A stretch of 64,000 nt of DNA, taken from contig WBMV01000267.1 of assembly GCA_013396655.1 (NCBI GenBank), positions 2,484,078-2,548,077 of the forward strand, written 5' to 3'. The stretch comes from Campylorhamphus procurvoides. Lineage: Eukaryota; Chordata; Aves; Passeriformes; Dendrocolaptidae. Positions 9,855 to 23,980 of this stretch are shown here, piece after piece. Numbering within the stretch: position 1 is the first letter of the stretch; every line of letters starts with the position of its first letter. Position numbers and translations under genes: made by a program. The notes beneath the pieces were generated by a model, which saw only the letters and a program-made list of their open reading frames with translations, was not told where the DNA came from and did not search any database.

Positions 9855-12800
9855 CTGTATTGGAGACATAGGCAATATCACATTAGTTTTACAAAAAACC
9901 CCACCCACTTCAGCCAGCTGTATTTATTGTGATTTTTTTTAAAAAAACAAAACATTTAAACCAGATAATTATTGTGGCAGCATGGAGAACAATCATCTTG
10001 AGATATTTACGCACACTTTGAAATTTTTTCAACCTTGAAGAAAAAAAAACAAAACCAAAACCACCTCTCACATAACTGTAGCTGAGTAACGTCCCAGGTT
10101 TGTTATCTCCAGAACTACCCTGGTGTTCTCACAACTTGTGGCATAACTATCTGGAGGAGAAAACAACTGAATCACAACTTTTGTTTATTAAACAGAAGTT
10201 GACTTCAGTTTCATACCAAGTTAAAACAAATAAACCAACCAACCCCCTCCCAAATCTACCAAGCAATGGAATAATCTCTCAAGCACTGTAGTAACCTTTG
10301 CAGAATGATGCACAGAGCTGTCTGGTCAGAATCCTCACTTTGAGGATCACAAGAAAGAAGCCACAGAAAGGAAAGATACTGAAGCTACCAGGGCCAAACA
10401 GATGTAAAAACTTCACAAAACAATAATATGACTGAACAAGGCATTACAGAGAGAAAACTATGCCACAAGTCTTTCAAGTGGCAAAGAACAGAATTATCAA
10501 AATGGATTTTTGGCCACACTAAGACAAAACAGCAATTAAAACTGAAAGAACAGAAGAATAAAGGAATGCTGCCTCAAAAATATTGAGAAATATTAATAAT
10601 AATGGTTTACACCACAGAAGGATTTTTTAAATTTTAACAGCTGGGAATTCTGATGTTTATAAAAGCTTTCACCAAAATATTTAACAAATAAGGGATTAGT
10701 CTGTGTGAAAGGAAGAGATAAGAATTTTGACTGTTTAAAGAAAGTAGAGATAGAAGTGGCAGAAGGGAGGGAGTAGCTTTTTGCAGATGCTACCAACTCG
10801 GTGAAAGATTCACGGGCTCCGATAAACACAACCTCTTATTATTCTAAAGAAGTAGTCGGTACATCATAGACAAGATTTGTGGGACGTGTATAAAAGGAAA
10901 AGAGTTGCTTTTAATCACAGTGTAAGAAACATTAAGACTATGCTAACTGTAAACTGAGAACTAGTTGCCTGTAGATGAAAGAAAAATGCCTGATACTACA
11001 AAAAAACCAACAGCTGCAAAGTATCTGAAATTGATTCTTAACGCACTGAAGATTGAAACAACTCAAGAATGCTTTTAAGAAAGACTACCCTACATATAGA
11101 AGCAGTAAAAACAAAGATCAAGCTGCATGAAAACAATTCACAGCAACTCAAATATTGGGGGGAAAAAAATAACATAATGAAAAGCTTCCAGATAAAGAAA
11201 ACTGTTGAGTAAAAAGAAAACACAGCTTTTATAAATAATAATTAAAAAATTTGAAAAAGCATAGCAATTACCAAGAAGCAATGCATTTTAAATGACAACT
11301 AGGGAAGATTTACAAGATAAGCATATCAGAACGCAATATGTGCCAACAGAAACAAGTGCAATACAGTGAAGAAATTAGTCAACAGCTAAACAGAAGATAA
11401 CATCACTTGAAAAAGCCCCATCATCAAGTGCAACAAATGGCAAAGGACAACAACACTGAGGGTAAAATGACAATATATATGTTGTGAACCATAATCTTTT
11501 CAATCTGAAACACAACACGTTGTTAACCTTCATATTTTACTCTCCAGAATACATGTCCCTGCAGAAGAATCCTTTCAGGCCTTCATAGTACATAAGAATT
11601 TAAACCTGCAAAGCTATTAAGTCCCTGAAAAGGACCTTTTGAAGAGAATAGTAAATATCCTCCACACTTGACAGGATCAAGGAGTTAATCAATGCAAGCA
11701 TTTTACTGCTGTAAGACTCATGGAAAAAGCTTTAGTCTTATAAGTGATGCTACACATGCCCTCAGTGTTATGAGCTGAATTGGTTCTCAGTCAGCGATTT
11801 AATGAGACAACAACAACCCTCCCTGACATGAGAGGCAGCCATTCCTGCTTCTGTATGCCTTATTTGTACAGGAATATAGAGAATTTGCACCTTTAACACT
11901 GCCGTGAGCTCTCACACTGCCTGGCAGCTTTCTACATCACTGCTTTACACCCCCTAAATTCTGAGGCAAATCACAAATCAAACACCTTTTCAGGCTGTTG
12001 AAATGCAGCAATGAAGTGGTACGGTTTGGGGTTTTTTTATTTTGTTCTTTGATCAGCCACTTTCTAAAAAATAGAGAGCCTTTTCACTCAAGCTTCTTCC
12101 TCTTAATCCTTTCAACATTGTCTTTTATTAAGCAGTTTCAGTACTCTAAGTGTAAGCTGTCAGAAATCTACAGTCTTGAATAATGTCTTCACTATAGCCT
12201 TGGTATAAAGGCGCCCAGGGAGAAGGATAAAGCTTGTGATACATGGTCAGGGAAACAAACAAAATTCAAAGTGAATAATAAGAGCGAGAGTCTATAGCTC
12301 AACTACTAAATTTAATGTTGTTTACTTCTAAATTTCTGTATTTATAAAGTCAGGCATTAATGCCTAAAGCATTTCTTTAAACGTTCCCTACCCAATTATT
12401 TTTACTATTTCTGATTTATACATTTTCCTTCAGCATTTGTCCACAACCATTGAAACCTTCTATACAAGGTTATTAACCAAAGATGCAGGAGTTTGTGTGT
12501 GGAATTGTGGCAAAGCATGACTGCTGATTTATAAGCACATAAATTGCACTGCAGAAGCAAAATAAGGCAATTTATTAAGACTGGTCTCAAGCAAAACAAG
12601 TAAGCCTGAGACACTTAGCTCCCACGTGGCTGATTTTTTCAACTGGAGGAACAAAAGTTTTAATTGAGTTCTCTCAACTGTGTTATGCTTGGTGTGGATT
12701 AGTAGCGTGATCTTTGATTAATTGTGTCAATCATATGTGGTCCCTGGCAAGCTGAAACTGCATGAAACTAAATCTCTTCACAGGGGGCCATTTAAAGCAA

Positions 12801-15800
12801 ATAACCACAACTTCATAAATTCAATTTAATCCAATTGGTAGCAGAAAACAGGAGATAGCACCATGTTTAGTGCCAATTTTTATTTTCAGTTTACGCAAAA
12901 TACAGTTCAAATAATTTCGTCCAAATTGCTCACTATTCTTTGACAGTAAGAATTAGAAATTCCCATTCTTAGTTGCTCAAATTAATAGAAAGACATAATT
13001 TGAAAGCACTTAACAGAGAACCTACCACTTGTTTCAGGAAATAAACACATTTAACATCAAATTCATGCATCTAATTTCTTGTTTTGCTTTGCTGGATTTA
13101 AACTTCTACATACTGCTCATTTTACCTTTTTCAACTACAGCATCAAGTACTTGCATTACCTCCTATTTTCCTATTTCTGTATGCCCTGACTGCAGTAGCT
13201 CCTTTAACCATATCCCCACCATAGGCTATAGGTATGGTTTGGGGATTTGGGGGGACAGTTCTTGTTGGGTTGCATGGAGATTTTTTGTATGTGGGAATGT
13301 TGTTGTCTGTTAATCATCCCACCACCCTCCTGAGTATGAGCCACCCAGGCAGGAGTCTCATTCTATAAATACACCCTGCATTCCTTCTGTCTAACACCTT
13401 TATATTCCCCATCTAACATTCAAGAGGATTCAGCCCAACAAATGGCCTGGGTTGTCCTGTGAATCTACTGCCAGCACAGAATTTCCCATACTGCTGTAGA
13501 ACATTGTCCACAGACTTGAAATTATCACTTTGTATCTGTGTCAAAACTTACTCTCTCCATTTGTATGATGTACATCGACTATCATTCCAGCCGGTACAAA
13601 GACAGGAATCAGTACACCATAATAATTAAAGAAAAAAACAACTAACCAAAGTAATATACATTAATGACATAATATACATGTCATATAATAATACTTTTTT
13701 TTTTCTCATGAGAGATCACTTGTTGAATATTTACTTTAATGATTTTTACTTTTTATTAAGTACCGCTCATTAGGTCGGATACCAGAATCAGAAGATGCCT
13801 GTCTGCCATCCACAAGGTCTGTATAAAACTGTCCACATGAAAAAGTTGTATTAATTATTAAACTGGTTACAGTCTGGTTTCGGCCATAAAGTCCTACCAA
13901 TACACAGTGACTAGGATTAGGTTAGTTCAGTTTGCTGCATAATGAATTCTGATCTGACCTTTCAAAGAAGATTTAAATGGATTGTAAGAAAATTTCAAGA
14001 AGAAAACATCTTAAGAGACCTGCTAGCTTCAGGTTATTAGGCAAATAACAGGACTCTGAAATTATTCATTCCATGCTATCAGAAGAAAAGATGCTATTCT
14101 CACATCCTGTAAACAAGTTGGTAGACCAAAACCAGAAACTCTCACCAAAAAAAAGTGACAACTAACTGGGAGAGGAAGAATTCCAGATAGTCTTCCCAAC
14201 ATAGGACAAAGACCAAAAATATACTACCAATGAGAAGCCAGGGTGCTGACAGATCAATCTCAAACCACACAGTAATTCTGGAATTTAAGAATCACCTTGA
14301 AAATTACATTTCCAGAAACAAGGGTAGTTCTTAAGCAGATTTCCTCCTTTTGAAGCAAAACTGCAAGCACCTTTTCCATGATTTTTAACTGCAGCTTTCA
14401 AATATCAATATTGCCTCTTTTTGAGTAACATAAAACACGCGTCATCTTATAAACATAACTGACAACAGCCCATAATTTGAACATTAATGGGAACATTTTC
14501 CCCAGGTGTAAATGTGATCCTTTGTAGGGAAGTAGATATTGTTCAGGCTTTTTCTTCGGCTGACATCACAACAGGAATGGAGCCGCCACCACCACCACAA
14601 AAAGAAAACATGATCATCCTAAATAAGCCAAAGAACAGACTTAAGCAAAGGACCCATGTAAATGAGCGAGATCCCAGCTAGTGATAACACTATCTTCTGA
14701 TGCCTGTCACTTGTCCTCTGGAAAATAATATTCAACATTTTTGACTTGCTGATCTAAAGGCTTAAGGACAACAGCTAAACCCCAACCCTGTTTGAAATTA
14801 AATCCATAGACCCTAGATGAAAGGCTCTAGAACTCCCTTTGTTCAATGGCACTGTTCCAGCACTAAGCATTTTTGTCTCTCCCACACACTCGGAAACCCC
14901 GACTTGACCCCCATGGAAAGAAACTATACAGAAAAGCATTAATTATAGGACCATGCTGATGGTAAATTCAGATTGCCTTTTGACAAGGGAACAAAGTAAA
15001 CCTACAATCCAGTGGGGTAACTTAACAACTAGTACCTTGTAAAAAGGTCCATTTCACACAAATACATGTATTTTATTACATATTCTATGAAATGCCTTCA
15101 CAAACACAGGATACTATTGGGGACAGTCTGTGTTGTGTACTTTTAGCGGCTGTAGGGCCCCCACAGGACACAACCCTACCTTACCCAGGAAGGTTAAACA
15201 TCAATGTGCTGCTCAACCATTTCTATTCTGCTACAGCTCTAACAGCTGAAGTGAGAAGTTTTAGAGAAAGGCCATCACATTCACATCAGCGGAACTATCT
15301 TCCATCTACACAGTTTCCTTTATTCTCCCTTTGGTAATGGAGAGGTGGTTTCAGAAGCCTGGACCTCATTGCTATGCCTCAAACACTGATGGCCACTCAA
15401 GTGGGCGAGTGGGAACACGATGTGCCTGGAAATGGGGGCTGTACACAGGTAGGGCAGCACCTTTCTGAAGCCAGTTTTCCTGTCCAGGTCCATGGTGACC
15501 ACACAAAATACACTGCAGGCACGGAAGTGGGGTCAAGGAGTGGGAAAGACCAATAGAGGGGATTGAGACCACCAGGGGCCCCAAAGCATCTCCTGACTCT
15601 TTTCTGGAACTCTCCATCAGAAATATGAACATGGCCCATGGTGCTGCAGGAGACACAAAGAATCTCCTCCCTGCGGAGGGAAGCAGGCATTCTCATGCCA
15701 ACTTTGAATGTATATAATGCAAAGAACTTTTTATTTTGCAGGCCCCCACTCCAGATCAAGACTGTGACCATCCATACAGCAAAACAGCAACGATCAAGTC

Positions 15801-17859
15801 TTGTCACTGGATCCACAGGTGGGGATACCTTTCCTCTCCACTATTTACTCCTATTCTTGCCTTCTCTTTCTTTTCCTTTAATATTTTCTTCATATTTTTA
15901 TACTTTAATATAAAAGAACCAAAATGCCGTGGTACCTCCTTTCCACTTTACTTAAATTGTTTTAAAATAAATCTGCCTCATACACATGCCAGTCATTCAG
16001 TGTCATTTTACTCTAATTCACCCCAAGGGTTTTGTTAACAGGAACCTCAGTTACCCTGCCTTAGAGGTGGGTTTTAACAGTAGTGTTTCTCTATTCCTGA
16101 GGGCCCAGTTGTTCTCAGCCTAAATCTGTTGCCTACAATATTTCCTACAATATTTTCAGGGAAAGGAAAGAAGCGCAGGATCAACCACAAAACTTCCATT
16201 CCCCAAAGTAAGTGCTGCTGTTATCAGACAGTCCCAAATATAACAATTACTGCACAGCACAGAAATCAGAAAAGGGACTTCACAAGTGAAAGCACATTCC
16301 CCTTAGGACGGGAGTTTGGAAAAGCTACAGGTTAGGAACTTGCTTCTACTCTGCAGTGTACAGAAAATGCTGCTTCTATTTTGGAAAACAACTCATTGCC
16401 CAAGGTGAGAACATGCTCTGCGCACAAGGCAGAATTAGGTCCTGAGCAACTTAAATAAAGCTGCTGCTGAGGCAATTCAGTATTTTTAAAGCATACAAAT
16501 GATATTGCATAGAAGTAGTTTTAAGATAATTAAATTTAACTAGCAACATCAGAAGAAAAGTTTTTCTTCAAAAAAGTGACAGGATTTAGGCACAAAGTCC
16601 AAAGTTTTGCCAGTAACACAAAGCGACAAACTTAGCCAGTTGAAAACTCTCTACACCAGGCACAGCAATAGTAGGTTTAACTGGCACATTCCAAAAACTT
16701 ATGGTATTTCTTCAGAAAGGGATACCAGCAAGTTGTTACATCTGCTCATTTTTCACCTCAGATGTAAGCAAGTGTATTCCCATCCTTCCTCTAGACAGGC
16801 CCTTTTAATTTTTCATTGATTTCCAAATGTTAATAAATAGCAAGAAGAAACAATCATTCTCTAACAGGCAGGTCAGTCAAAACTTCTGGCAGTTAAATGC
16901 CAGAATCTTTAGGAGCAAAAATATTTCTTCACACTAAATGAAAAAGGAACTCTACTACTCCAAGTACACAGTTGTTTTGGAGAGGACTGTTTGGTTTGGG
17001 GGTTTTATTAAGTTTGGGTTTTTTTCCTTTTAATCTACTATCTGAAGTACTACCTGTTAGAGAAAAACAAAGGAAAAAATTCCCTCGACAGTCATATTTT
17101 GTACCACATAATGAGGTCTTAAACTGGTGTTGCACATGCATAAAAAAAAGACTCAGAGACAAAGACAACAATTGGTAATTGATCACGAGGATATGTAAAA
17201 AAACAAGCACTGTGAAAAAAGCTACAGACTGCTTAAATCTTTGCCAGCTGCTCTGTGTTTATCTACAGAATATCATTACACAGGCAAGAAAGGCAGGTGA
17301 ACAGCTTGTTAACACAGTAAAATGGTAGCAGCACCTTAAGCAAAAACAAAACAAAAAAAATCCCACCAAAAAACCTCAGTGAGATAATGAATTTGTTGGA
17401 CAGCAAAAATCAGGCAGATGTGTTTTTTCCAATTTCCCTTACACTGGGTATCATTCCAACCCCCCAGAAAGGAAAATCTGATAATGGTTATGCTGAACTA
17501 AAATACCAAATATTTGAGACTGTCATGCAGTCAGTTTTCACTCATGATAGATTAAGTCAGTGCACAGAGTTTCTATTTTTGAGCGTTCGTAATACTAATC
17601 TAGAAAAGCATGTGCTCAAATCCATATTTTCTGGGGGAAGCACATAAGCATATGCTGCATACATATTAGTGAAGCCTTTGGACATCTACTCTGTGGAACA
17701 GGAGTGCCCTGCAGCTGAACCACAGCTTCAATTTCCCAGAAAGAAGACAGACTGCAGGAGAGAAAGGGGTTTTGCTGTAGGGAAGTGATGGAGCAGCCAC
17801 TTTTTCCATGTGAAGAGTAGGTAACCTGCAAGGCTGCCTCCTTGTCCAGTCTATGGCAG
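9855..17859. other. Intron 1 DNA, nothing recognised except a GC-richer patch
   Basis: Unique-looking, mostly AT-rich. A T10 run lies at 13695-13704. A GC-richer patch at about 15120-15680 contains overlapping open frames on both strands, none with recognisable similarity. The 170 bases before 17860 might be the upstream part of the LTR that follows, but I could not confirm it. Confidence 0.55.
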
Positions 17860-18047
17860 GCTATTTTTAATTAGCAAGAAACTAACCTTCCCCAAATTGT
17901 GTCTGTTTTGCTTGTGATGGCAACTGGTGAGTGATTTCCCTGTCTTTATCCTGACCCACAAGGTTTTTCATCCTTCTTCCCCTGCCCTGTTGTGAAGGGA
18001 GAGTGGCCAGGTGGGCACCTGAGAGCCAGCCAAGGTCAGCCCACCCC
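17860..18047 (+). mobile_element. Partial ERV LTR, 3' portion (antisense to ZFYVE28)
   Basis: The sequence resembles the 3' (R-U5) part of a second type of avian ERV LTR, different from the one at 8517. Blocks that fit are CCTTCCCCAAATTGTGTCTG, TTGCTTGTGATGGCAACTGG, GGTGAGTGATTTCCCTGTC, TTATCCTGACCCACAAGG, GGTGGGCACCTGAGAGCCAG and the end CCAAGGTCAGCCCACCCC. The usual poly(A) region before the first block is changed. The upstream (U3) part may reach back to about 17690 but is too diverged to call. Family from memory only. Confidence 0.62.
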
Positions 18048-21000
18048 GCTGAACTTAAACACCTACCAAAAGCCTCCTCCAGGCAGCTAATATCTCAGAG
18101 TCTGACCTTAAGATAATCACATTTCATTCTCAGATGCTGCAAGAACATCAAGTTTAAAGAACAAATATTTACTCAGAAACAGCAAATTCAGCTTGTCAGG
18201 ATACATATTGAAATTTACAAATCGCTCTTTAAATGGTTTTTTAAAAGCTTTTATTCAGTTTGCTGCAGATTTGTCTAGATTTTTGCATTTGAACATTACA
18301 CTAAGCATCTCTTCAAACAAAATAAGATTCTGCAGTGCTTTTAGTGATTTGTTACCTATCAAGAGGAAAAAAGCCAATATAGCTCCCTGGGCTTGTTGAT
18401 TGATTATGTTCAATTCCAGATCTACAGCCTCTCCCTTACACAGAGAGATCGTGTGGCATTTGCAATTGGCACCCAGCTATTTTTCCTCCAGCAATGCAAA
18501 CCATCTTGCTACACTACATGTCTTCACAACTCTGTATTAGAGGACTTTTAACCCACTCTACTTATGCTGTACCATGTTTAATGCATGTGTCTAAGTACTT
18601 ACAACAACTCCTAAGCATTTGTGCAAACAATGACCTTCTTGGACATGTCTTCCATGTTAATTTCTCTCTAGTTCTTACTCTGCTATAACCTTGTTCCCTT
18701 TCAGAATCAGACATTTATTCCAGAACAACTCAACAAACCCCAAGAAAAGAAAATCCCCCAACAAACCTCAAATAAACACTTTATGTAGTTAAAGGACTTT
18801 CAAAGACTTTTTGGTTCTGTCATCTTTTAGTATGCACATCCCTAAAGTACTTTTTCCCTCCCAGACCTGTTCCAGTATTTTGCTCGTGCTTAGGAGACCT
18901 TGTAAAACACCAATTTTGCCTTGCTGTTCAGCACCAACCCATTTTGAACAATCTGCCATATACAGCTTTCTACTTCAGGATCATAAAATAAATGTCTTAG
19001 TTAATCAGGGAACAGACAAAACTCTAACAAGTGAGAAACCTGACCCAGCGAGTTCAAGCCTGCTGACTGCACAAGAGTTGCTCCATAGTCTTTCTCAGGT
19101 ACCAACAAGCACAGCACATTCCTAAGGTTTTCTCATAGTCACAGTGCATCTTTATTTTTCTTTGCCTCAGCAAACTTACTTACAGTAAGTCTGAGCTGTC
19201 CCATTTCATATTTTAATAAAAGCAGGCTCATCTGTGCAAAGTTGCTTATACATGACCTTATCTGCCTTGTAGGAGGCTTTCAATAAGCTCAGGCTGAACA
19301 CCTTGCCAGATGTTCAGGATTTAACTACCTTGGCATCATATCGGTAGAACAATCAATTGTTGCAACAAAAAGATTTCATCAAAACTTTGTTCTGAAACAC
19401 ATCTGTTCAAACCCAGTGATGAAAGAAACTGCTCCTACAGCTCTCAGCACAGAAACTTTTCCCAGCTTCTGCCTTCTGACAAAAACTTCAAATGCATGTT
19501 TGCATAAGAATCTTTTGATCTTATTTCCACGATTTCAGCTAAATCACAGAAACAAGTAGCTTTCCAAGGGCTGTCATCAGTCAAACTGTGTTTCCCACTG
19601 TTTCCCAGATAACAGCAAGCTTCAGTGGATCTTTGTCCCATGCTTACCACAGCACCCATCTGTGGGGATTCATTCATGTCTAATGAGGAACGCACTCCAG
19701 ACAGTCCTTGATTTCAAGCATTTAACATCATCTCTCCTTGCATAGTCACCACCTCCTTTCAGGTAGAGACCTACCTGAAATTTTAGGGAACTTTAAGGAA
19801 CTTCATTGCTTTTAATGACCTGATAACGTGATTAGTATCTTTTTTCCAAGCACACTTGAGCACAAATAGTGCCTTTGAAAACGAGAAAAACATGAGCAAG
19901 AAGAGAGGAAGCAGAAAGGCACCAGACAGACCAACAGCAGGACCACAGGGGACTTTAAACCATGTTTAAAACTTTTGACACAGTCCAACAATAAAATATA
20001 TTCCAGTACAGAAAAAGCATATATTTGCTGGATGACAGAAACTGAGTAGATGTCAGTCCATGGCAAAAGGCTCCCATGCATCCCTGCTCCCACCATCTGC
20101 TGAATCAAATATTTTTTGCTCAATTAGGCATTTCCAGGTCTTTTCAGACAATATCCTCAAGGTCTGTCCTTGGTCTCCTGGTCACAGAGAAAACCTCTCC
20201 TGGGAGACAAATGGGTTTGTACAGCTATTCCTGTTTTCTGTGCTAGCTCAGCATACAGTTTGAGTTTGACCATTTCTCCTCATCAGCATGCATGCTGGAT
20301 AAACTCTATCAGACTTCAGCTATTCCCCACCTCCAGCCTGTTCATTTTAAATCAGTCACAGAACGCACAAAAACTAGGCAGAAGTTACATACAGCCATGA
20401 ATGCTTTTCTGGTTTACATTTGCCTAAGACGAACAGTTCTATTCATTTATTGAGAGGAAAAATGAGACACAAAACACCAACAGAACACAAAATACCCCCA
20501 GGCCCTCTAGTCATTGCATATTAGTGATTCATACAAGGATTTAAAAGTCACATACTGTTTCTTCTGGCAAGATCAAGTTTCTCAGACCTGTTTGCTGCCT
20601 GTTTAGGTAAATATAAATAAACAATATCATTATGCCACTACCTATTTAATGACTGGACACTTTTCCCATATTTCCAATGACAGCTTTGAGAAAAGCTATT
20701 ACACATACACCCTATTGCCTATTACACTTTATTGATCAGCACTCTCACATTATAACTACATATTTAGGCTCTCAGATGCATTCTGAAAACTTCTGGTTGC
20801 CAAGTATTTCTATAGTATGCTAAAAGACAAAAAGAGGCAAAGGCATTAATTGCAGAGCTGCTGGTAAAAGCAAGGAAATGCATTACCAGCAACACTTACT
20901 GTAATATTTACAATGCTTTACCAAGAATATGATTCAAATTAGTTTTCCTTTGTTATGCTTGATAATAGTATCAAAAAGCAACACAACACTGGAAAGAAAG

Positions 21001-23702
21001 AAAGGTGTTGTTTGAAAAATGAAGCATGCCTAAGTAATGCAAAGATATTAACTCACACAAGTATAATTCACTTCAATTTCAATGTGAACACCTACTGCAG
21101 GCCTTTACCAGCACACAGTAGTAACCTTTACTTTCTAGCTCAGCTGAACTATCTTCGCTACCACCCCTGCTCAGCACAGACTCTCCACCCCAGTCAGGCT
21201 CCAGAAATGAACTCTAACTAGGGACCGTACCAAAAGCAGGGGAAGACTTGTCATTTCTCACATGGAATGGGCCAAAAATTCCAGTGTTTCCAAAGCCTTA
21301 AGGAAGAACAGCTGCTGGAGTAGCTCTAGCTTATATTTCAATCACATAACAGGTTCAAACATTCATTTGGTTTCACTGTGAATGCTGCATTTGACAGAAG
21401 GTTCAGCATACGTGAATCTTGGACCAAAGCTATTGATTGCTTTTCAACTGCAAAACAGGAAATATTTTTGTCTGAATAATCAACATCAAATCAAAGTGAC
21501 AACAGTTTCCTGACATATTTGAAATCCAAGTTCTTAATTATTCCCATTAATTTCAAGACTGCTCCAAAAACTGGTGACAACAGTTGCAGCCTAACTTAGA
21601 CAGGCTTGTACAGCCTGACTTGCACCGCTGTCTACCCTACAGTCACATGATCACATCACTTGCCTAAAACATGGGAATTTGCTTCAAAACAGGCAAGAAT
21701 AACCACTGGCAGTTTTCCTCTCAATAAATCCCTCAGTTTCTCCCTGCTCTATCCTTTCTGTTTTGTGTAACAAATGCAAGTGGAGGTCAGAACTTGGAAG
21801 CAGTTTCCCACTGCAGTCTTGACTAAAGCAGACAAGTCTCTCTCCAGCCCAATCAGTACTTTGTTGTTCTATTCAAAAGTTCAAAGATGAGATCTCCAGA
21901 CCCCTCTAGATTTGCCAGGAGCATAATGGTACAACTTTCTTCTGAAGGCAAGAGACATCAGTTCAAACCTACTGATATAAAAATCTCTTTTTTTGCCCTT
22001 ATTTGCTACCTTAGAGACAAACTGCCTTGAACTGAATTTAGCTCTAGCACCTGTAATCTTTCCAGTTTTGCTCCCTCCAGCAGCACTTACACCACACTGG
22101 AGCCACAGCTCTGCTTTAATTTTCAAAACCCAGTGTGTATGACACAGGCAAGCCTGTAGACAAAATGCCTGCAGAGCTTCAGAGACTACCAATGATGATC
22201 TAAAAAAATCTCAATGCATTATTAAAACATAAAACCCCTGCTTTTTAATATACATGACTCAAGCAACTGTGGAGAAGTACTTAAAAGAGACCCATTATTT
22301 TACACTTCTGTTGCAACTTGCAAACACAGTCACAAAGCAATTAATTGAAAAGTCTTACACTAAAATGTTTTCATTTATTCCTCCAAGCAGTTACCTTATC
22401 TAGTCAGGCAACCTTTTCCTTGTGTACTGAATATTTTACAACTTCGAAAGCTACATTGCTTTTCCTTACCAAGCTATAAGTGAAATACAGCATTTTCTTC
22501 CAAAGAAAGTGTTGTGAAGACTGATAGGGACTTTTTAAAACTGCAAATATACATACCAATATACTGTAACTCCGATTTTTTAGTACCTGCTATTTCTTTT
22601 CCTTGAAATAATTTTTATATTTGTAATTATCAATGATACACATAGAAAATCATTACAAGTTAGGTTAAAATTGAATACATCCAATTACAGGCTCTGTTCA
22701 GGAAGACGCATTAACTTCAGAGATGATGCCACCGCATCCCAAAACTCCTGTGAATACAAACACCACTCAAAATCATGACTAATATCCATAATTAGAGTAT
22801 GTGTTGAGAAACAATTTTACTCATTTACTTTTTTGTTTATTTATTTGAGAGAAAAAGGAAGTCCAGAATTCATCAACTGGAGATGATAGGCAAAAGAATA
22901 TAACTCGGAACTGATGAAGTCTGGGGATACGCATGTATTTCAAACAGGCATCAAAGATTAATTATATTCAGCAAAACAGAAGTATGGTTTTGAAACAGAC
23001 TGAAAAGAGAAATGTAAATCAAGCTGGCATTATACTTCTACACTCCAAGCGGCTACTGCTCGATTATTCATGTGAGTACCAACCACAGCCTAAGGACTTA
23101 GTCATGTCCCAATACAACCTAAGACAAAGAAAGGGCATTACCTGTAGGGGGCAGGTGTGTGTAATTCCAGTAAGATGGCAAAATTACTGACTGATTACAA
23201 CATGATGACTCATTCTGGGGATATGCATTTATATATTTATTCCACATTTAGCAAAATAATCTGTCAAAAGATTATGGCAAAAAATCCCAGGTGGTTTGTG
23301 AATGCAGATTGTTTCAAAAAGACCAGTTTGAGACAGGCTGCTCTGCATTTAAATTATAGAAAATCCACACGTGAAATGCAGTGGTCACTGTTCAACACCT
23401 TGTTGAATGTTTAAGTGCTGCAATGAGGAAGGCAAAAAAATCTGAAGTACAGGATACAAAAAAAGCACAAACAGAAGCACTCAGGCTAAACCCAGTACTA
23501 GTGTTGAGAAGAAGGCAGATATGGGAAACAAAGATACGGAGTTATAAGCCCAACACACAAACTTTTCCTGTTTGAAATGCATCTTGAAGTTCCATAGTAA
23601 ATCCAGCCTTTGTCCTCACTGGTAACTTCTGAGAATCAGATCATAAAGCCAAATTCTAAAGCTATGACAAATGTAGGCCTTCTAAAAGAACAAATCCTAT
23701 TG
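18048..23702. other. Intron 1 DNA, nothing recognised
   Basis: AT-rich unique-looking sequence; no exon, repeat or RNA gene recognised on either strand. Scattered open frames are 60-105 codons long with low-complexity or unrecognised content. Confidence 0.55.
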
Positions 23703-23980
23703 TGCCAGACTCTCTTCATTGGGGCCCAGTGACAGAAGATGAGTAATGACTATAAACTGCAAGAAACTCCACCTCAATATGAGGAAAACCTTTACTTTGA
23801 GGGTGGCAGAGCACTGAACAGGCTGCCCAAGGAGGTCATGGTCTCCCTCTCCGGAGGCATTCCAAATCCACTTGGATGCATTCTTGTGTCACCTGCTCTC
23901 GGTGACCCTGCCTTGGCAGGTGGGTTGGACTGGATGATCTTCACAGACCCCTTCCAACCCTAGCTATCCTGTGATTCTGA
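23703..23980 (+). repeat. CR1 LINE, 3' end
   Basis: CR1 3' UTR in plus orientation: GACTATAAACTGCAAGAAAC, TTTACTTTGAGGGTGGCAGA, CAGGCTGCCCAAGGAGGTCA, GGGTTGGACTGGATGATCTT and CCCCTTCCAACCCTAGCTAT, with the tail CCTGTGATTCTGA. It is strongly 5'-truncated to about 280 bases and antisense to ZFYVE28. Confidence 0.93.

Noticed and set aside
15397..15816. Minus-strand open frame of 139 codons
   Set aside because: Its first codon is GTG (15816-15814), not a normal vertebrate start. No known domain or convincing splice context was seen; kept only as a low-weight finding.
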